NCBI RefSeq assembly: GCF_020520425.1
Contig: NC_079490.1
Coordinates: forward strand, 6,386,001-6,450,000
Source: Spinacia oleracea
Lineage: Eukaryota; Streptophyta; Magnoliopsida; Caryophyllales; Amaranthaceae
Direction: 5' to 3'
DNA: 64,000 bases
Shown: positions 22,923 through 35,692 of the stretch, one piece after another
How the letters are laid out: every line of letters begins with the position of its first letter
How positions within the stretch are numbered: the stretch's first letter is position 1
Notes under the pieces: model-generated
Database searches by the model: none
What the model was told of the DNA's origin: nothing
Seen by the model: the letters and a program-made list of their open reading frames with translations, nothing else
Program-made: the position numbers and the translations under genes

Positions 22923-24532
22923 TTATCGAGCTAAGTTTTGGATCGAGGTTCGGAAATGTGGGCTGATGCAACAATAGTTTCGGTTGGAAGCACTTGGAAG
23001 CTCTAGCATGAGAATTGCGTGGAAGGTTCGATCATGAATCATGATCGAGACGAAAACCCCTTTACCTACTTTTAGGGATGTATCTAGAAAATTCATTGTA
23101 TTTAACAGTTCCTTAGAAGGTGAGAACTTTCTAAAGAATTGGAGAATTTTCTTAGAAGGAAATTATAGAATATTCTAAAGTTGAATGTCCATGGACTAAG
23201 AGGTCTATATATAGACTTCCGTATTCAATTGTATAACAACCACCACAAGTAATTTGCAAACACTTTAATCAAATCATCCTTTGAACCCACTCTTGCAAAT
23301 CATCCGGTAACCTTACACTAATGATCCAAGGGGTATTCTCCATTCCCTTTTCAAAACAATTACGACCAAATTAAAGCGTTATACGATGCTTCAAACAAAC
23401 ACCATATCACTAATCACTTTAATTACCATATGACTATACGCATGTGTAAGTAGCCAAGTATTATATCGGCACTTATAATATATATGTAAGAAACCAAAAT
23501 AACAATAAACCTATACTGCCTCCCAAAACAACCTTGAATCATTTCTTAATAATCAATCAGGGCCGTCTTAAAAAAAAAACACTACATATTAATCAAATAT
23601 GTATTTCTTAATAAATAAATAAATAAAGTATATTTGAATTACAAACCTGTTATCCACCAAAAAAAATATACGTTCTATTTTTTAAAAGTCACAAAATATT
23701 ACACATACAAATCAAATACCCTACATTATGCACTTTTATGTGACATTAATTAGACAATATCAATTAAGTAAAGATAGCTAAACGGTTAAAATATACGTAG
23801 AAAAGATAGGGAAAAAAATTCAATCTAGAAAAAATACAAAGTACTTTAAGGTATGGAGTATGTAAATGGAGAGGAACAAAAACGAAAAAGAACAAAAAGC
23901 AATAAAACATTGTACTTGGAATCAAACACTGATCTTTTGGTATTATCTCCTTTAGTCCGCAACCAACTCAGCTATACAGACAGTGTTTGTCTAAATGCAC
24001 AAGGAAAACTACTCTGTAATAGACGGTGTTTGTCTAAATGCACAAGAAAAACTAATATTTAATTTCTTTAGATTTTGGCGCCCAAAAAAATCGGTTGGAG
24101 TTTGGAGTTTCGGGGAGCATTTATGAATCAACAAGGATGATGAGAACAACAAATGCGACTTTTCCGAAAATTCAGTCTGGTCTTGAACTTCTCACGTGAG
24201 ACGAAAAAGTAAGCGAGAGGAGAGAGTAAGTTGGAGAAGAAAGATAGAGGTTTGAAAAACATAGAAGAAGGAGAAAAACAAAATAGGATAAAGTTGTGTT
24301 TCTCGTACTCGATATTTCTCTTGCTATGATCATACAGTGTACTAAATAGTAGAATCGTCGACTTTTTTATATATTATTTTCTTCACCGTAAAAGTATCGT
24401 GTAAGTATGAGTGTATGACTAATGAAAAATAAAAAATATATTGTGGTTGATAGGTTAATTAATCATGAAACTAAAAATGAACACGGCAGTAACTCTAATT
24501 ATAGCTTAAACTATAGTTAACAATATGGTACA
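22923..24532. other. Spacer within duplication copy 1; possible LTR promoter relic
   Basis: No gene is seen. Around 23190-23320 the sequence (AGGTCTATATATAGACTTCC, then CAACCACCACAAG) looks like a TATA region of an old LTR, but no ends or coding partner could be found. The rest is AT-rich, with a duplicated GTTTGTCTAAATGCACAAG word at about 23987 and 24028. The same DNA recurs at 36487-38096. Confidence 0.3.
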
Positions 24533-24540
24533 GTCTAGAC

Positions 24541-25223
24541 TAGGGATGGCAATGGGTCCAAGACCCGATCCAGATCCAGTTGGACCCGGTCCATTTTTAA
24601 GGGTCTGGGTCCAAAAAATTTAGACCCTGTGGATCTGGGGCGGATCTGGGTCTTTGTTCAATGGGGCGGGTCTGGGTCCGGGTTCAAGAACTAAATATCC
24701 AGATCCGATCCAGATCCGACCCACAGACCCATATATATAATTTTTAAAAAATATATTAAAATTTAAACATAATTCAATCTTTACATGCTAAACTTTATTC
24801 AGTTCTTATGATACTAAACTATTTAAAAATTGTTTGACGTGACATATACATAATAATATTAGAAACTTTAAATACTTATTGTATTACAGGGCTAATATGA
24901 TTTTTTTTCCTAAACAAAATTAACGAATATTCCATATTTAGTGGTTTTATTAAAGCAACGATACGTTTATATACAAAAAATGGGAGAAAAAATTACGTAA
25001 TATAAGAAAAATGAGGGACAAATTTTTTTGGAAAAGAAATACGCTTAGACCCATTTAGGACCCAGATCCGACCCTAGACCCATTAGACCCAGTGGATCTG
25101 GGTCTGGATCTGATTTTTTTAGACCCAGTGGATCTGGGTCGGATCTGGATCCACCTCTTAAAAAGCGGGTCTGGGTCTGGATCCTATCGGACCCGGTCCA
25201 GATCCGACCCATTGCCATCCCTA
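24541..25223. mobile_element. hAT-like MITE with 8-bp target duplication (copy 1)
   Basis: The ends TAGGGATGGCAATGGGTC and GACCCATTGCCATCCCTA are perfect 18-bp inverted repeats. Flanks are identical 8-bp words GTCTAGAC at 24533-24540 and 25224-25231. Subterminal regions are dense in GGATCTGGGTC / GACCCAGATCC words; the centre is AT-rich. It is noncoding and its minus-strand open frame is a by-product of the repeat. It also occurs in duplication copy 2. Confidence 0.9.
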
Positions 25224-25231
25224 GTCTAGAC

Positions 25232-26066
25232 CTGATCAAAAGGCAGACCGGGTTCGGACATGGTCGAGGGAACAAAAATATGCCCATTATGTCGGGCCAG
25301 GCCAAGCTTCGGGCCGGTTTTGTGCACAAAACCCGCTATTTCGGCAAAATTAGCTGGCTTTTCGAGCTATTTTCGAACCTGGCCAAATTTATAACTAAAT
25401 TTGTTATTTTACGTTGCCCAAAGCCCACAAATTTTTTAAAAAAAGTTCATGCCTGGCTCGAAAATCGGGCCAAAATATTCTGCCCAAAACCCGCTACTTT
25501 TAGGACCGGGTCAGGCCAGGCCCATGATGATCGGCTTTAGTACAGTCACAAAGAGCACTATTTATAAAAAATTAAAAAAACTAATGTAAAAATGTTGAAA
25601 ATTAAAAAACAAGTAAACTGTTTTACTTGATCCCGTAAACATATAAAAATGAACTTTTGTTATTGATGTCAAGGACAATGGTCAAAATCACTAAATCAGT
25701 CCATAGTTTGTGTAATTAATTGTAAATTTCATTCTTTTTCCAAAGCGTAAATCGAAGGTAACCTTGTAAAAGACATTCCGACATATTCCAAATTTCTAAT
25801 TCGTTAGACCCAGTATAAATGAAGCATTAAAAAAAAATAAGTTCCCTTTATACTCTACTTAGTGTTTATACAAAATCATTACGAATTCCGTGAAATTCGA
25901 GCCCACATCTTTACATAAAACAGACACCAAAAATGAATTCAGTCAAGATAAAAGTTGATCAGCGGCCGGCCCTGACAAATTCTCCAAGTATTCAGCTTTG
26001 AATATCTTCTACAGAATGACATCTATGCATACATCACACACAAATCCATTTCATTTCCTGCTTCCA
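25232..26066. other. Spacer and ECHIDNA 3'-flank, copy 1
   Basis: From 25232 to about 25540 the DNA is rich in GGGCCAGGCC / GGCCCG words, probably another old element edge. From 25541 it is AT-rich and leads into the 3' flank and UTR of the orphan ECHIDNA exon. The open reading frames here are short and unconvincing. Confidence 0.35.
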
Positions 26067-26155
26067 TTAAACAACACTGAAGGCTGATTGTAAAGTGGAA
26101 GTAAACTGAGATGTTAGTGTCTGTGTGGCAAACTGTTGGAATTGCTTCTTAGCAT
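26067..26155 (-). pseudogene. Orphan last exon of ECHIDNA (duplicate)
   Basis: On the minus strand, after the acceptor TTCTTCGCAG, the exon encodes DAKKQFQQFATQTLTSQFTS then TLQSAFSVV and a stop, identical to exon 6 of the ECHIDNA gene at 39632-39720. The acceptor, stop and about 765 bp of upstream intron are retained, but beyond 26920 the gene is replaced by retrotransposon sequence. No other ECHIDNA exon is present here, so this copy cannot encode the protein by itself. Confidence 0.93.
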
Positions 26156-27459
26156 CTGCGAAGAAGACGGATAATATCTCAGTGAACCAAACTAATTTCA
26201 AAACACAGCAAAGAAATACAACTAATTATATATATTTTATTTTTTTAAATACAACTAATTATAGAACTGCAATTCGTGAACTGATTGTAACAAAACCAGA
26301 TTTCATCCAAATGATTCTCACATCACATCCCACATCCTACTTCACAAGGTTGTTCTTTAAAATATAGGACGGAGTTTCCTTTTTCCAGGCATAAATGCAT
26401 CATTTCCCAGATAAACGCTAGTGCTGTTTCTTCAAATCAGACATTGAAGATATACAGTCTATGACCAAACCACTTTTACCACTAAATGCAGTAAGCCAAT
26501 CACCTACACGGTTGCAATGTGAAAGAAGCTTGAATGATAAATCTACACATAAATTTTTTTTTTTTTTTTTTGTAGCAAATAAAATCTGCACATTATAAAC
26601 CCAGTACTACTATAGGCCCCCCAAAACTCTTAAACTACCTGCTGAATGATGGTAGGACATAAATCTATCAACTCGGCATGACTTTACTAGCATCTATAAT
26701 CAGTTGATCCCCGAGATAGAATTTCCTACAATCTCTCTGACCAAATAAGGGAATTCGTCAGGCAGGAAGGGGGTGGGGGAAGTGAAAAGAAAAGGAGGGA
26801 CTTTATTAAGGGGTGAGATTGTGCCTTCTGTGAGATTGACGCTGTTCATCAATCCCAGAGACTGATCTGTACTCAAGGTCAAATAGTTCTGCTTTTTAGA
26901 AAGTCTTCTATCCTCTGACTATGACTTTTCGAAGCCTAACTATGACTTTTCGAAGGTTTTAGTTTTTCGAATGCAAAATTTCGTAAATTTAAGATGTTAA
27001 ATTAAATATTTGCGATTCTTGTTGATAAATCTTGAATTTTTGATTGACCTACTGCATATGTTTAACAAGTTTGAATGCCTAGTCTTGTTAATTATGCAAT
27101 CTAATTTGTAATTATGATTAATTTGTTGAAAATTAGAATAATTTAGAATTAATTTGATTTTCATAATTAATTGTAATTTAATTAGAAACCTATGATTAAA
27201 AACCACCATAAAAATTGTAAATTTATGATAAATTTTAAATTTTTATGACCTAGACTTGAATCCATAAAAATCGGAAATCAATTGGATAATAAATTTTCGA
27301 TTTTTCGCCCTAAAATTATGAAATTAATATTATTTATTAATTTGTCATTAATTTTAAATATAAATTTTAAATTTTTATGCGATTCGTTCATAAAACTTGC
27401 ACGCACGAAGCAATGGACGCTTCGTGTTACCCTTAAGGGGTGTTGTATAATGCGGGCAT

Positions 27460-28040
27460 GCGACGACGAGCAAGGGAGCTCGTCGCCCGTGCGGCACGAA
27501 TGCAATGAGCAAGGGCGTAGTGCACGAGCACAAGGCAGCAGCCCTGCCTTGTGTCGTGTGCCACGAGCAATGGACGAATGGGCATGGGCGAAGGGCGAGC
27601 CAAGGCAGTCGCGTGTGGGCAGCAAGCGAGCTGCGCCACAACGCGCGCTGCCTCGCACAAGAGCGCGCAGCCTCGCGCGCAGCGAGCGCAAGCTCGCGTG
27701 CCACGAGCGCTGCGCCCAGCATTGCTCGCGCGCACAGCGAGCGATGTCGCCCGCCCAGCGAGCGATGTCGCGCGCCCAGCGAGCGATGGCTCGCGCGCCC
27801 AGCGAGCGATGTCGCGCGCCCAGCGAGCGATGGCTCGCGCGCCCAGCGAGCGATGTCGCGCGCGCACTGCGAGCGATAGCTCGCGTGCGATGAACGCTGA
27901 CGCGCGCAGCGAGCACCAATGCGTGCGGAGGCTTGCGATGGGGATGCAGCAGCTATGCGACGAGCGCATGGGCTGCGCGCACATGGCCAGCAATGGCTGT
28001 GTGCGTGCGGCCCATGGGCGTGCAACGCGTAGGGTGTTTG
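27460..28040. repeat. GC-rich tandem array inside the copia element
   Basis: About 580 bases of extreme GC content in an AT-rich setting. Between about 27730 and 27870 a 21-24-bp unit built on CAGCGAGCGATGTCGCGCGC repeats six or seven times. Compositional bias opens long frames on both strands at once, none recognisable. A similar GC-rich block lies in the element's LTR (about 34940-35140). Confidence 0.85.
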
Positions 28041-31000
28041 CGTTACTATTAAAGATCGTTTTGAATGTTTAATTTGAAAATTTCAGTTCACGTAATTTTA
28101 ATTAATTTTAAAATTAATAATTTAAATTATTTTCTTGGATTTTAATTTTGAATATTGTAATTATAATAAATTTTATTTATTCTAATTATTTTACTAAAAT
28201 TAAAATCATGAATTAATTTAAATACGACTGAAATTAAATTAAACTTTTTGGATTCAATTATAAATTTATATGAGCTTTAAATTTTAATTAAATTTGTATG
28301 TTTCCGGTTAGACTAGAAATACATTTTTATGTTTAAAATTAGTAAAGCATATAAATTTATTGGTTTAAGTGGGAGCGTTTTTTAGTCATAAACTCTTGAT
28401 TAGGTCTACAAATCCTTAAGGTTAAAACAACTTGATTAGAATTAATAAGGACTGAATAATTGGTAGATTATTGGTGCCCTTGATTAATTGCTGCAAATGT
28501 TTACGTGATGCATAATGTGTTTTACTAACCAGCTATGTGGGCCATTCATGATAATGAATGGGTGAATGGTATATATTGTATATGTACTGTTTTGCAGGTT
28601 ATGAAGTGACTAGTATGGCCCAAATAGGATAGAAAATATGGTATGCGTACCATTAATTTGAATGTAATTGGTCTAAAGTACCAAAGTTATTTTTCAATTC
28701 AAATGTGGTCTGCGTACCATCAAATAGTTGTAATTAGTTATAGCTTATCCTATTTGAAGAAGATGGTGCCTCCCACGGAGATTTTCAAGACGGACTTTGA
28801 AGTCAAAGCTTCAAGATGAAGTCGGGCCATACTAGATCACAAATATCTTATGCATGTTTTAAGTTATTTATTGTTTTAAATATGTCTTAAAATGCATGAG
28901 ATCAAAAGCTTGATTATGTTGCATGATTAAGGATTTTAGTTCACTTAAAATCTAACCAACATAGTAAGAGCCTTAAGTTCCAAACTTAAAAATTGAGTTA
29001 AAAGGTGCCATGCCAAAATATACACTTGCTTGGATATCCTTTACATCAATCTAGTAATAGTTTTCGCTCAGCGAGGTGTTACTTATTGGTCCTAAAGGGG
29101 CAAGGTACACAAATAATTGTGAGTACATGTTAGTTTTGGTGAAACTCAACGATATAAGTAAGGAGTCCTTTTATGTCGTGGCAAAATCGATAGGTTTACC
29201 TAATAAGTTCTTAGACGTACCTATCAACCAAGAGTAGTTTCTAGACTATTAGCAAAAGGCTTTTGCTTACCTAAAATGTTTTAGAATTGAGTCGACAAAC
29301 TGTGCTTAATTCTTCAATGGTTTTAGGGTCTTGGAATCATTTTATTCACACCTGCCGGAACAAAAAAATCGAATAAAATGCTAATAACTTGAATTGCATG
29401 GTTGCTTTAATTTCAAGTTATTATTCATGATAAATGTTTAGACTTTGCATGCTTCAATGTATGTTTTAATTATTGTTTATAATTAAATATCTTGCACTGC
29501 AATAAATCCTTTTTGAAAGGTAACAGTAAATTTCCTCGATTGGTAGTGAATCCAAGAACGATTCACGGAAATGAGAGAAAATGAGCAATTTAAAATGTAC
29601 GTTTCTTTTAGCAACTTTTATGGTTGTTTTCGAATATCAAAATCGAATGGCAAACCAATTGGTGCTTGTGAAATCAAGATACAATGTAGTTTTGAGATCA
29701 TAAAGCATTGAGTTTAAACGCTCAGCTTTACCAATGGTTAACAACCTAATATCTTTGTCCATTTAATTCTCGAATGAGTCTAGTCCCTAGACATTCGAAT
29801 AGATCGATACTTAGAAAACTTTAGAAGCTTCTGATAAGATCATCTAGTTGAAACAAAATATTCAACGTAAATTAAAATGGTAAAGAACCTTGTTGGTGAC
29901 ATTGGACATGTCTAACAAAGTATAAAAGTCAACACTAAAGAATTCAATTCTTAAGACTATAAGAAAGGGTACAAGAAATAGGAAAACGAGGAACAAATAA
30001 AAGGAATTTACGATTCCGTTTCTACCTATAAGTTTATGTTTAAAGAGAAGTGACCTAGCAATCAAACTTCCTTGGTATCATATACCGCTTGAGGTTCTTA
30101 CTTCGGTAATAACTCAAACAATGGAAGCTAGGATACACTAATGACCTACAAGTGGGAAATGAAGCATGGCAATGCTACATTAGTTGTAGGGTCATCTAGT
30201 TTGTTTTAAGTCCTTTCAAAGGCTGGAACTTAATGGCTATTTTGTTCCATAATCAACATACCTAAATTTCTGTTTTCAAACACAGAAAGACTCACATTCA
30301 AGAAAAAAACAAAGACAATGTTTGTTTGTTTATTTGAATGAAATGGTCAATTACAGGTTGAGTCAATATGCTTGATTAAAACAAACAACTCTTTAAAGAA
30401 CTTTACTAGGTTCAAATCAACCCCTTGATTTGAGTTCCACTAATCTTTGGCATTGTTGCTTAGACCATATCAACAAGTTAACATTCAAAAAGCTCTATTT
30501 TGATAAACTTTTGAAAGTTGATTGATTTCTAGATCATTTTAAGACAACTAGTCTTACTTGTTGAAAGTAACAAAAGATATGAACTATTGTTAGAACGCCT
30601 AGACAATAGAGTTCAAAGCTAAAGAAAGATTTTATGACTTTATTATTTCACATGGATTTGAGTGAATATAGGTTTATTTACTCAATGTGATATAAGTTTG
30701 AATCTGTTTGGCTAGTTCAAAGATTCAGAAGTATAAAATCCACTTGGCAAGAAATCATAAAGATCTAGGTTAGATCATGTTCATGATTACTTGAGACCAA
30801 ATATGATCATCAATGATTGTGTGTTCACAATCTAGGTCCATAAGATATGGCATATCTACGTTGGAATGATCGAAGTCAATTAGTACTTGATTCGATCAAT
30901 GAGGAATCATAAAGACTTTTCCTATAATTTCTAAAACAAAATGCTCAACTACCACCAAACTAAACCAAATTCGTCAAAGCTATTGAAAAGTAATTTCAGA

Positions 31001-34000
31001 ATATCTTTTCATAATATATCTAAAGAGTTCCTAAACTCAGTGGGAGCTTAGTTTTTGTTATTCAACAAACTAAGGCCCAAGCATAGATATATGTTTCATT
31101 GTGATTTATTCAAATGAGACACAAGGGTATTGTTTCTACCACGAATTTTTGAGAACATAATGTTTGTTTGCTCGAAATAATGTCCTTTTGGAGATTCGTT
31201 TCCAAAATGACAAGTGGGAGAAAATAGACCTCGAAAGTTTTCGAGGCGAACAACAAACATAAACGGACATTCCGGAGGCTTTTCGAAGTGCTTCAGAAAA
31301 TCCGAACTTATTCTTTAAGGACTTTAGAAGTGGCTTTAAAGAATAGATATCTCTTAGTAGACTTTACAAGTGCTTCAAGGAGAACAGAATATTCAAAGGA
31401 CTTTCAAGTGGCTATTGATATTCTATTGTTTGATGTTCTATACCCTAGTAGGCATAGAGTTCAAGTCACTGGAACTATGAGATTCTTCTATTAGATAGTG
31501 AAGAAACATAGAGATCAGGTCAATGAAACTATGAGATTCTTCTATTAAATAGTGAAGAAATCTACAACTTGCAGTCAAACTATTATCATGTAGATTAATG
31601 AGTTTGTGACTTGTAAGAAAGCTATGACGAAACCCAGATTCCCTAAAATGGTTAGAGGCCATATATAGACTATATGTTTAATTGGTTAAAGGCCATAAAA
31701 CATACTCAATGTTTTGATGACAAAATTGAAATTTTGTTGATTTGCAAGAATAGTTTCACACCTATTGGTTGCAAGTTTGTTTTAAGGATAAAAACCATCA
31801 AACATGAAATTATGTTCACACACAAAGCTAAATTAGTTGCTAAAGGTTACAAGCAAATTCATGGCATGGATTGTGTTGAAACCTCATGCAAAATCGTAAT
31901 GCTTAAGTCTATAATTCAAGCAATGATTGCATATTGGTACATATGGCAATTGGATGACAAAACGTATTCCTCAATCAAATGATGGAATACAATATGTACA
32001 TGGTATGTCATAGAGTTTGTGGATCCAAATAAATGCTTGAAAAGGAAAGCTAGCTTATAAAATCTAAGTACAGATTTAAGCAAGCAATTGGGAATTGGAA
32101 CTGTATTTTAGTGAAACTAATAAGTATTTTAGTTTCATAAAATATACATGATTCTTATAGATATATAAGAAGTTTAGTGGGAGTACTTAAAACTTAATTG
32201 GTCCTATGTATATCACACACATATCTCTCTATTGTGAAATAACATTCAAATACTAATGACTTAGATTTGAAATTATTCATCAATAATGGACCATGGCGAA
32301 ACTTAGTACATACTGGGTATTAAGATCTATTTACAAAGATCTTATGATATTATTTTGGATTAAGTAATGGCATTTACTAAATCAAACACGAAAGTCTCCA
32401 TTGGAGATGTTCGACCCATGTGAATAAATCTAAGTAAAGGATGTTTGAACTATGTATAAGCATTTACTAAGTTAACATCAAATCTAATGAGATTCTTCAC
32501 CTATATTATATGTCAAAGAATTTAGCTGGATTCAGTATCTACTGAAATTGAATAAGCTAAAGTTACATGAATAGAATTCAATTGGGAATTATTCTGCAAA
32601 AGAATTTATCATGTATGATATAATATGAGGATCGCCAAAAACGTATCGTATGACTTTAGCCATGACGAACATATACCAATCTCTATTGATCTAAGTAAAG
32701 ATCAACTAGATTGAGATCAAGAATACTTATGGTACTTGAAAAGGTACATAGGAATAGTTCTTGATTCAAGGAAATAAAGATATGCTAAATATTGATGCTA
32801 CACGCATAAACACTGGCAAAGGATCAAGCAAGACCCTTTGGAGTTAACCATTGATAAGGACGAGCTATAGAGCATCGTGTTTTGAAATGGCAACATGGAT
32901 TGGAGACCATGAGTTGTTGCGTGGGAAATTAAAATAATAATTTCTATGTTCTAAGATATAGTTGGAGAGTCTTCCACATATCTATGAACTGCTTGGATAG
33001 GTAAATCCAAACAAAGCATCACTAGCAACCTATACAGTTGAAGTAAAAGTAATTATTGCCTAAGAAGCAATAAAACAGGGTTGTTTAAAGTTCTTCACTG
33101 AACTTGGGTAGATCACCTATCTGCTGGCTTGATGGTTCTTCATTGAAAAATGCGTAGAACCACTCTTGAAGCAAGAAAAACGTCTGCTAACTTGATGGTT
33201 CTTCATTGCAAAGTGAATAAAACCACCATCGAAGTAAGAAAGACTAGATCACATAATAAACAAACTCGAAAAGATCTTATCATCATATCTCGAAGAACAT
33301 TCGATGAAAAGGATATTAAGATTGGCAAAGCATGATAACTAAACCTATGCAACAAGTGAGAAGCAACACTCACATTGTAGCACTGGAAATCAAGCATAGC
33401 TTTGAATTCCATGAATTGTTTTAGAAGATGGGTTTAAGGCCCATGGTTATAAAACATTGGGGTTGAACATTTATCATATATGAAATGTATTTTCATATTC
33501 CATTTAATCTTGGTTTAGTATTAAATGATGAGTCCCTTCAAATTTGACGATATATTCAAGATAGACTGTCAGGACCAGTCCTGTGACTAAGAAATGTCTA
33601 TCAAGTGAACTTGAATGTCAAAGGTTGAAAATGGTCCCTAATCGGAGTTTTCTATAAAATTGGACGCATAGAAAACGTTAGACGATTAGAATGCAAGATG
33701 ACTAGTAGTTCTGTTTCTTGAACTATGTGGACATGGCAATGTCATAATCATTTGCATAGATACTTACTTTGGGAAGACTAGTATCGGACAAGACCTATGA
33801 AACTTTACTGTAAGAGATGAAAATCTGTCATAAGTAAATTTCATTAAATTATTAGACACTAAATCCTCAATACCTGAGTGATTTGAGATTACTTGTTTGA
33901 GAACTGGTTGCTTTGACGTTGACCAACCGTCGCACCGTAAAAGGAGGCTATAAAGGCAACGCTCAGGTAATCACCTATCAAACGAAGTCTAATCTCAAGA

Positions 34001-34273
34001 TCGCAAGATTGGGATTGTCCTCCCATAAATCGGGATGAGATGCTTAAAAGTTGTACAAGGCCACTCGGAGAGCTAGAAACTGTGAAATGCATGGCCGTGC
34101 TCGGATGAATCATAGGCTATGATTATCTGTTTATTTGATCAGTTGAACTCTGAAACCGAGGAACACCTCTGGACGTAATAAGGATGACAACTCTTACCTT
34201 ATGTTCAAGAGCAAGCATCGAGCGACAAAGGAATTAGGAAATGCACACTTGTCCCTAAGGACAAGTGGGAGAC

Positions 34274-35692
34274 TGAAGGAAATAATGCCCTTGGTCCAAG
34301 TATGCATTCTATGTTAAGTCTAATAAATGCGGTTCAGTATTAATTAACAAGTTAATAATTCAGTGAGATCAAGTGAGCTGAATGCCTAGCTAGAGGCCGC
34401 TTCAGTTCAAGTGGAATTAATGATATTAATCCACAGCTTACTCTTGACTGAACCCGTAGGGTCACACAAATAGTACGTAAACGGATCAAGTATTTAATGG
34501 CATTAAATACTCCATCTATGAATATTCGGAACCGACGGATCTTGGTTTCAGTGGGAGCTAAGATCGTCACAGGCAAGGAATGAATACTCCGGAAACGATA
34601 ATATTGCCGGAAACGGAAATATGGATCGTATCGGAAATATAAATATTATCCAAGTCGTAGATGTTGCCGGAAACGGAAACATGGTACGTGTCGGAAAATA
34701 TTATCGGAAATGGAAATATTGCCAGAATCGGAAATATTGCCGGAAACGGAAATATTGTCAGAATCGGAAATATTACCGGAATCGGAAAATAATTCCGGAA
34801 ACGGAAATATTAAATATTTGTTCGAAACGGAAATTAATTCCGGAATCGGAAATATTAAATATTGTTCGTATCGGAAAAGAATTCCGGAATCGGAAAATTT
34901 AATCGGAAGCGCATCGTACGAATAAGCATCGGACGAGGCCTGCCGGACGAGGCCCAGCACGAAGCCAGGCCATCGCCCAGCAAGCCAAGCGCGCCGCACA
35001 AACAGCCACGCCAGGCCCAGCGCAAGGCCAGGCCCAGCAGGCTGCGCGCAGCGCGCAGCGTGCACAGCGCGCACAGCACGCGCAGCGCGCAGCGCGCGCG
35101 GGCGCTGAGTGGGCTGCTGCTCGCGCGCACGCATGGGGCCCATCGTGGCTGCCGTGCGTGTGTGTGCAAGTGTTTGTGTTCGTGCACGTTTCCTAAAACA
35201 TGCAGAGTTCGGTTAATGATTAAATTCCTAATTCTATTTGATAAATTAATTAAATTAGAGTTCTTGTAGGATTCTAGGTTTAATTAATTTGTATCTGAAT
35301 AGGATTTCGATTCCCTTTCCATACCGCTATAAATATGAGGCTAGGGCTCACAATTTATAACACAAGTTTCAAAGTATTTAAAGTGAGTTTTTGAGAGAAA
35401 AATTCAGTCACACATTTGCCTATAAAGTGCCGAAAATAATAGTACCTTAAGGGCGATTCTAGTTGGTCAATCTTAAGGCGGATCCGGACGTGCTGTGGAC
35501 TATCTACGGAGGGACGACACTTGGAGTCATAAAGACTTGTTCTTGTTCGGTTCGGGCGCAGCTAGGGAGGGCACGCAACAAAGAGTATGCATCTAAATTA
35601 TGCTATATGATTATGTGTAAATAATATGTAATCCTGGGTTAATGGTTGTTTCCGCATGATTTATGTAATATCATATGTATCATAACCTAACA
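34274..35692 (+). repeat. LTR (right end) of the copia element
   Basis: It begins TGAAGGAAATAATGCCC right after a purine-rich tract (GGACAAGTGGGAGAC) and ends CCTAACA, giving TG...CA termini over 1419 bp. Inside, 34585-34900 holds many degenerate CGGAAATATTGCCGGAA units, 34940-35140 is GC-rich, and TATAAATATGAGGC near 35330 is a plausible promoter box. No second copy of this LTR is present in the window. Confidence 0.85.
34585..34900. repeat. CGGAAATATT minisatellite inside the LTR
   Basis: More than a dozen degenerate units of the type CGGAAATATTGCCGGAAA spaced by about 18 bp. The units may bind host factors or simply be slippage-driven expansion; the sequence does not tell. Confidence 0.85.

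Larger units (their letters stand above)
22129..26920. repeat. Large direct duplication, copy 1 (about 4.79 kb)
   Basis: This segment recurs in the same orientation at 35693-40485 (offset 13564, then 13565). By eye I found one substitution (near 24719 versus 38283) and one extra A in a poly(A) run (near 25836 versus 39400); all other compared stretches are identical. It contains the 3' tail of a Helitron, a hAT-like MITE, spacer DNA, the last exon of ECHIDNA and about 765 bp of the following ECHIDNA intron. Its left neighbour is the undisturbed Helitron; its right neighbour is the copia fragment. Confidence 0.95.
26921..35692 (+). mobile_element. Decayed, incomplete Ty1/copia LTR retrotransposon
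   Basis: The right end is a well-defined LTR (34274-35692). The interior carries copia-type coding remnants in the expected order: reverse transcriptase around 31.7-32.0 kb (motifs resembling PIGCKFVLRIK and KAKLVAKGYKQIHGMD) and RNase H-like traces near 32.85-33.1 kb. Gag and integrase regions further left are too decayed to place. No left LTR of the same family is recognisable, and the element joins the duplicated segment directly at 26920/26921. It is broken by many changes and clearly old as a coding element. The right boundary coincides with the start of duplication copy 2. Confidence 0.8.

Noticed and set aside
24541-25329. Minus-strand frame encoding a DPDPLGL-rich peptide (and its copy at 38.6-38.9 kb)
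   Set aside because: It is the translation of GGATCTGGGTC words in the hAT-like MITE.
27460-28040. CRISPR-like array of regularly spaced repeats
   Set aside because: The repeats are contiguous, with no unique spacers, in a eukaryotic retrotransposon; this is an ordinary tandem repeat.
27278-28072. Five overlapping open frames of 120-216 codons on both strands
   Set aside because: All lie in the GC-rich tandem array of the copia element; Arg/Ala/Ser-rich products in several frames at once are a composition effect, not genes.
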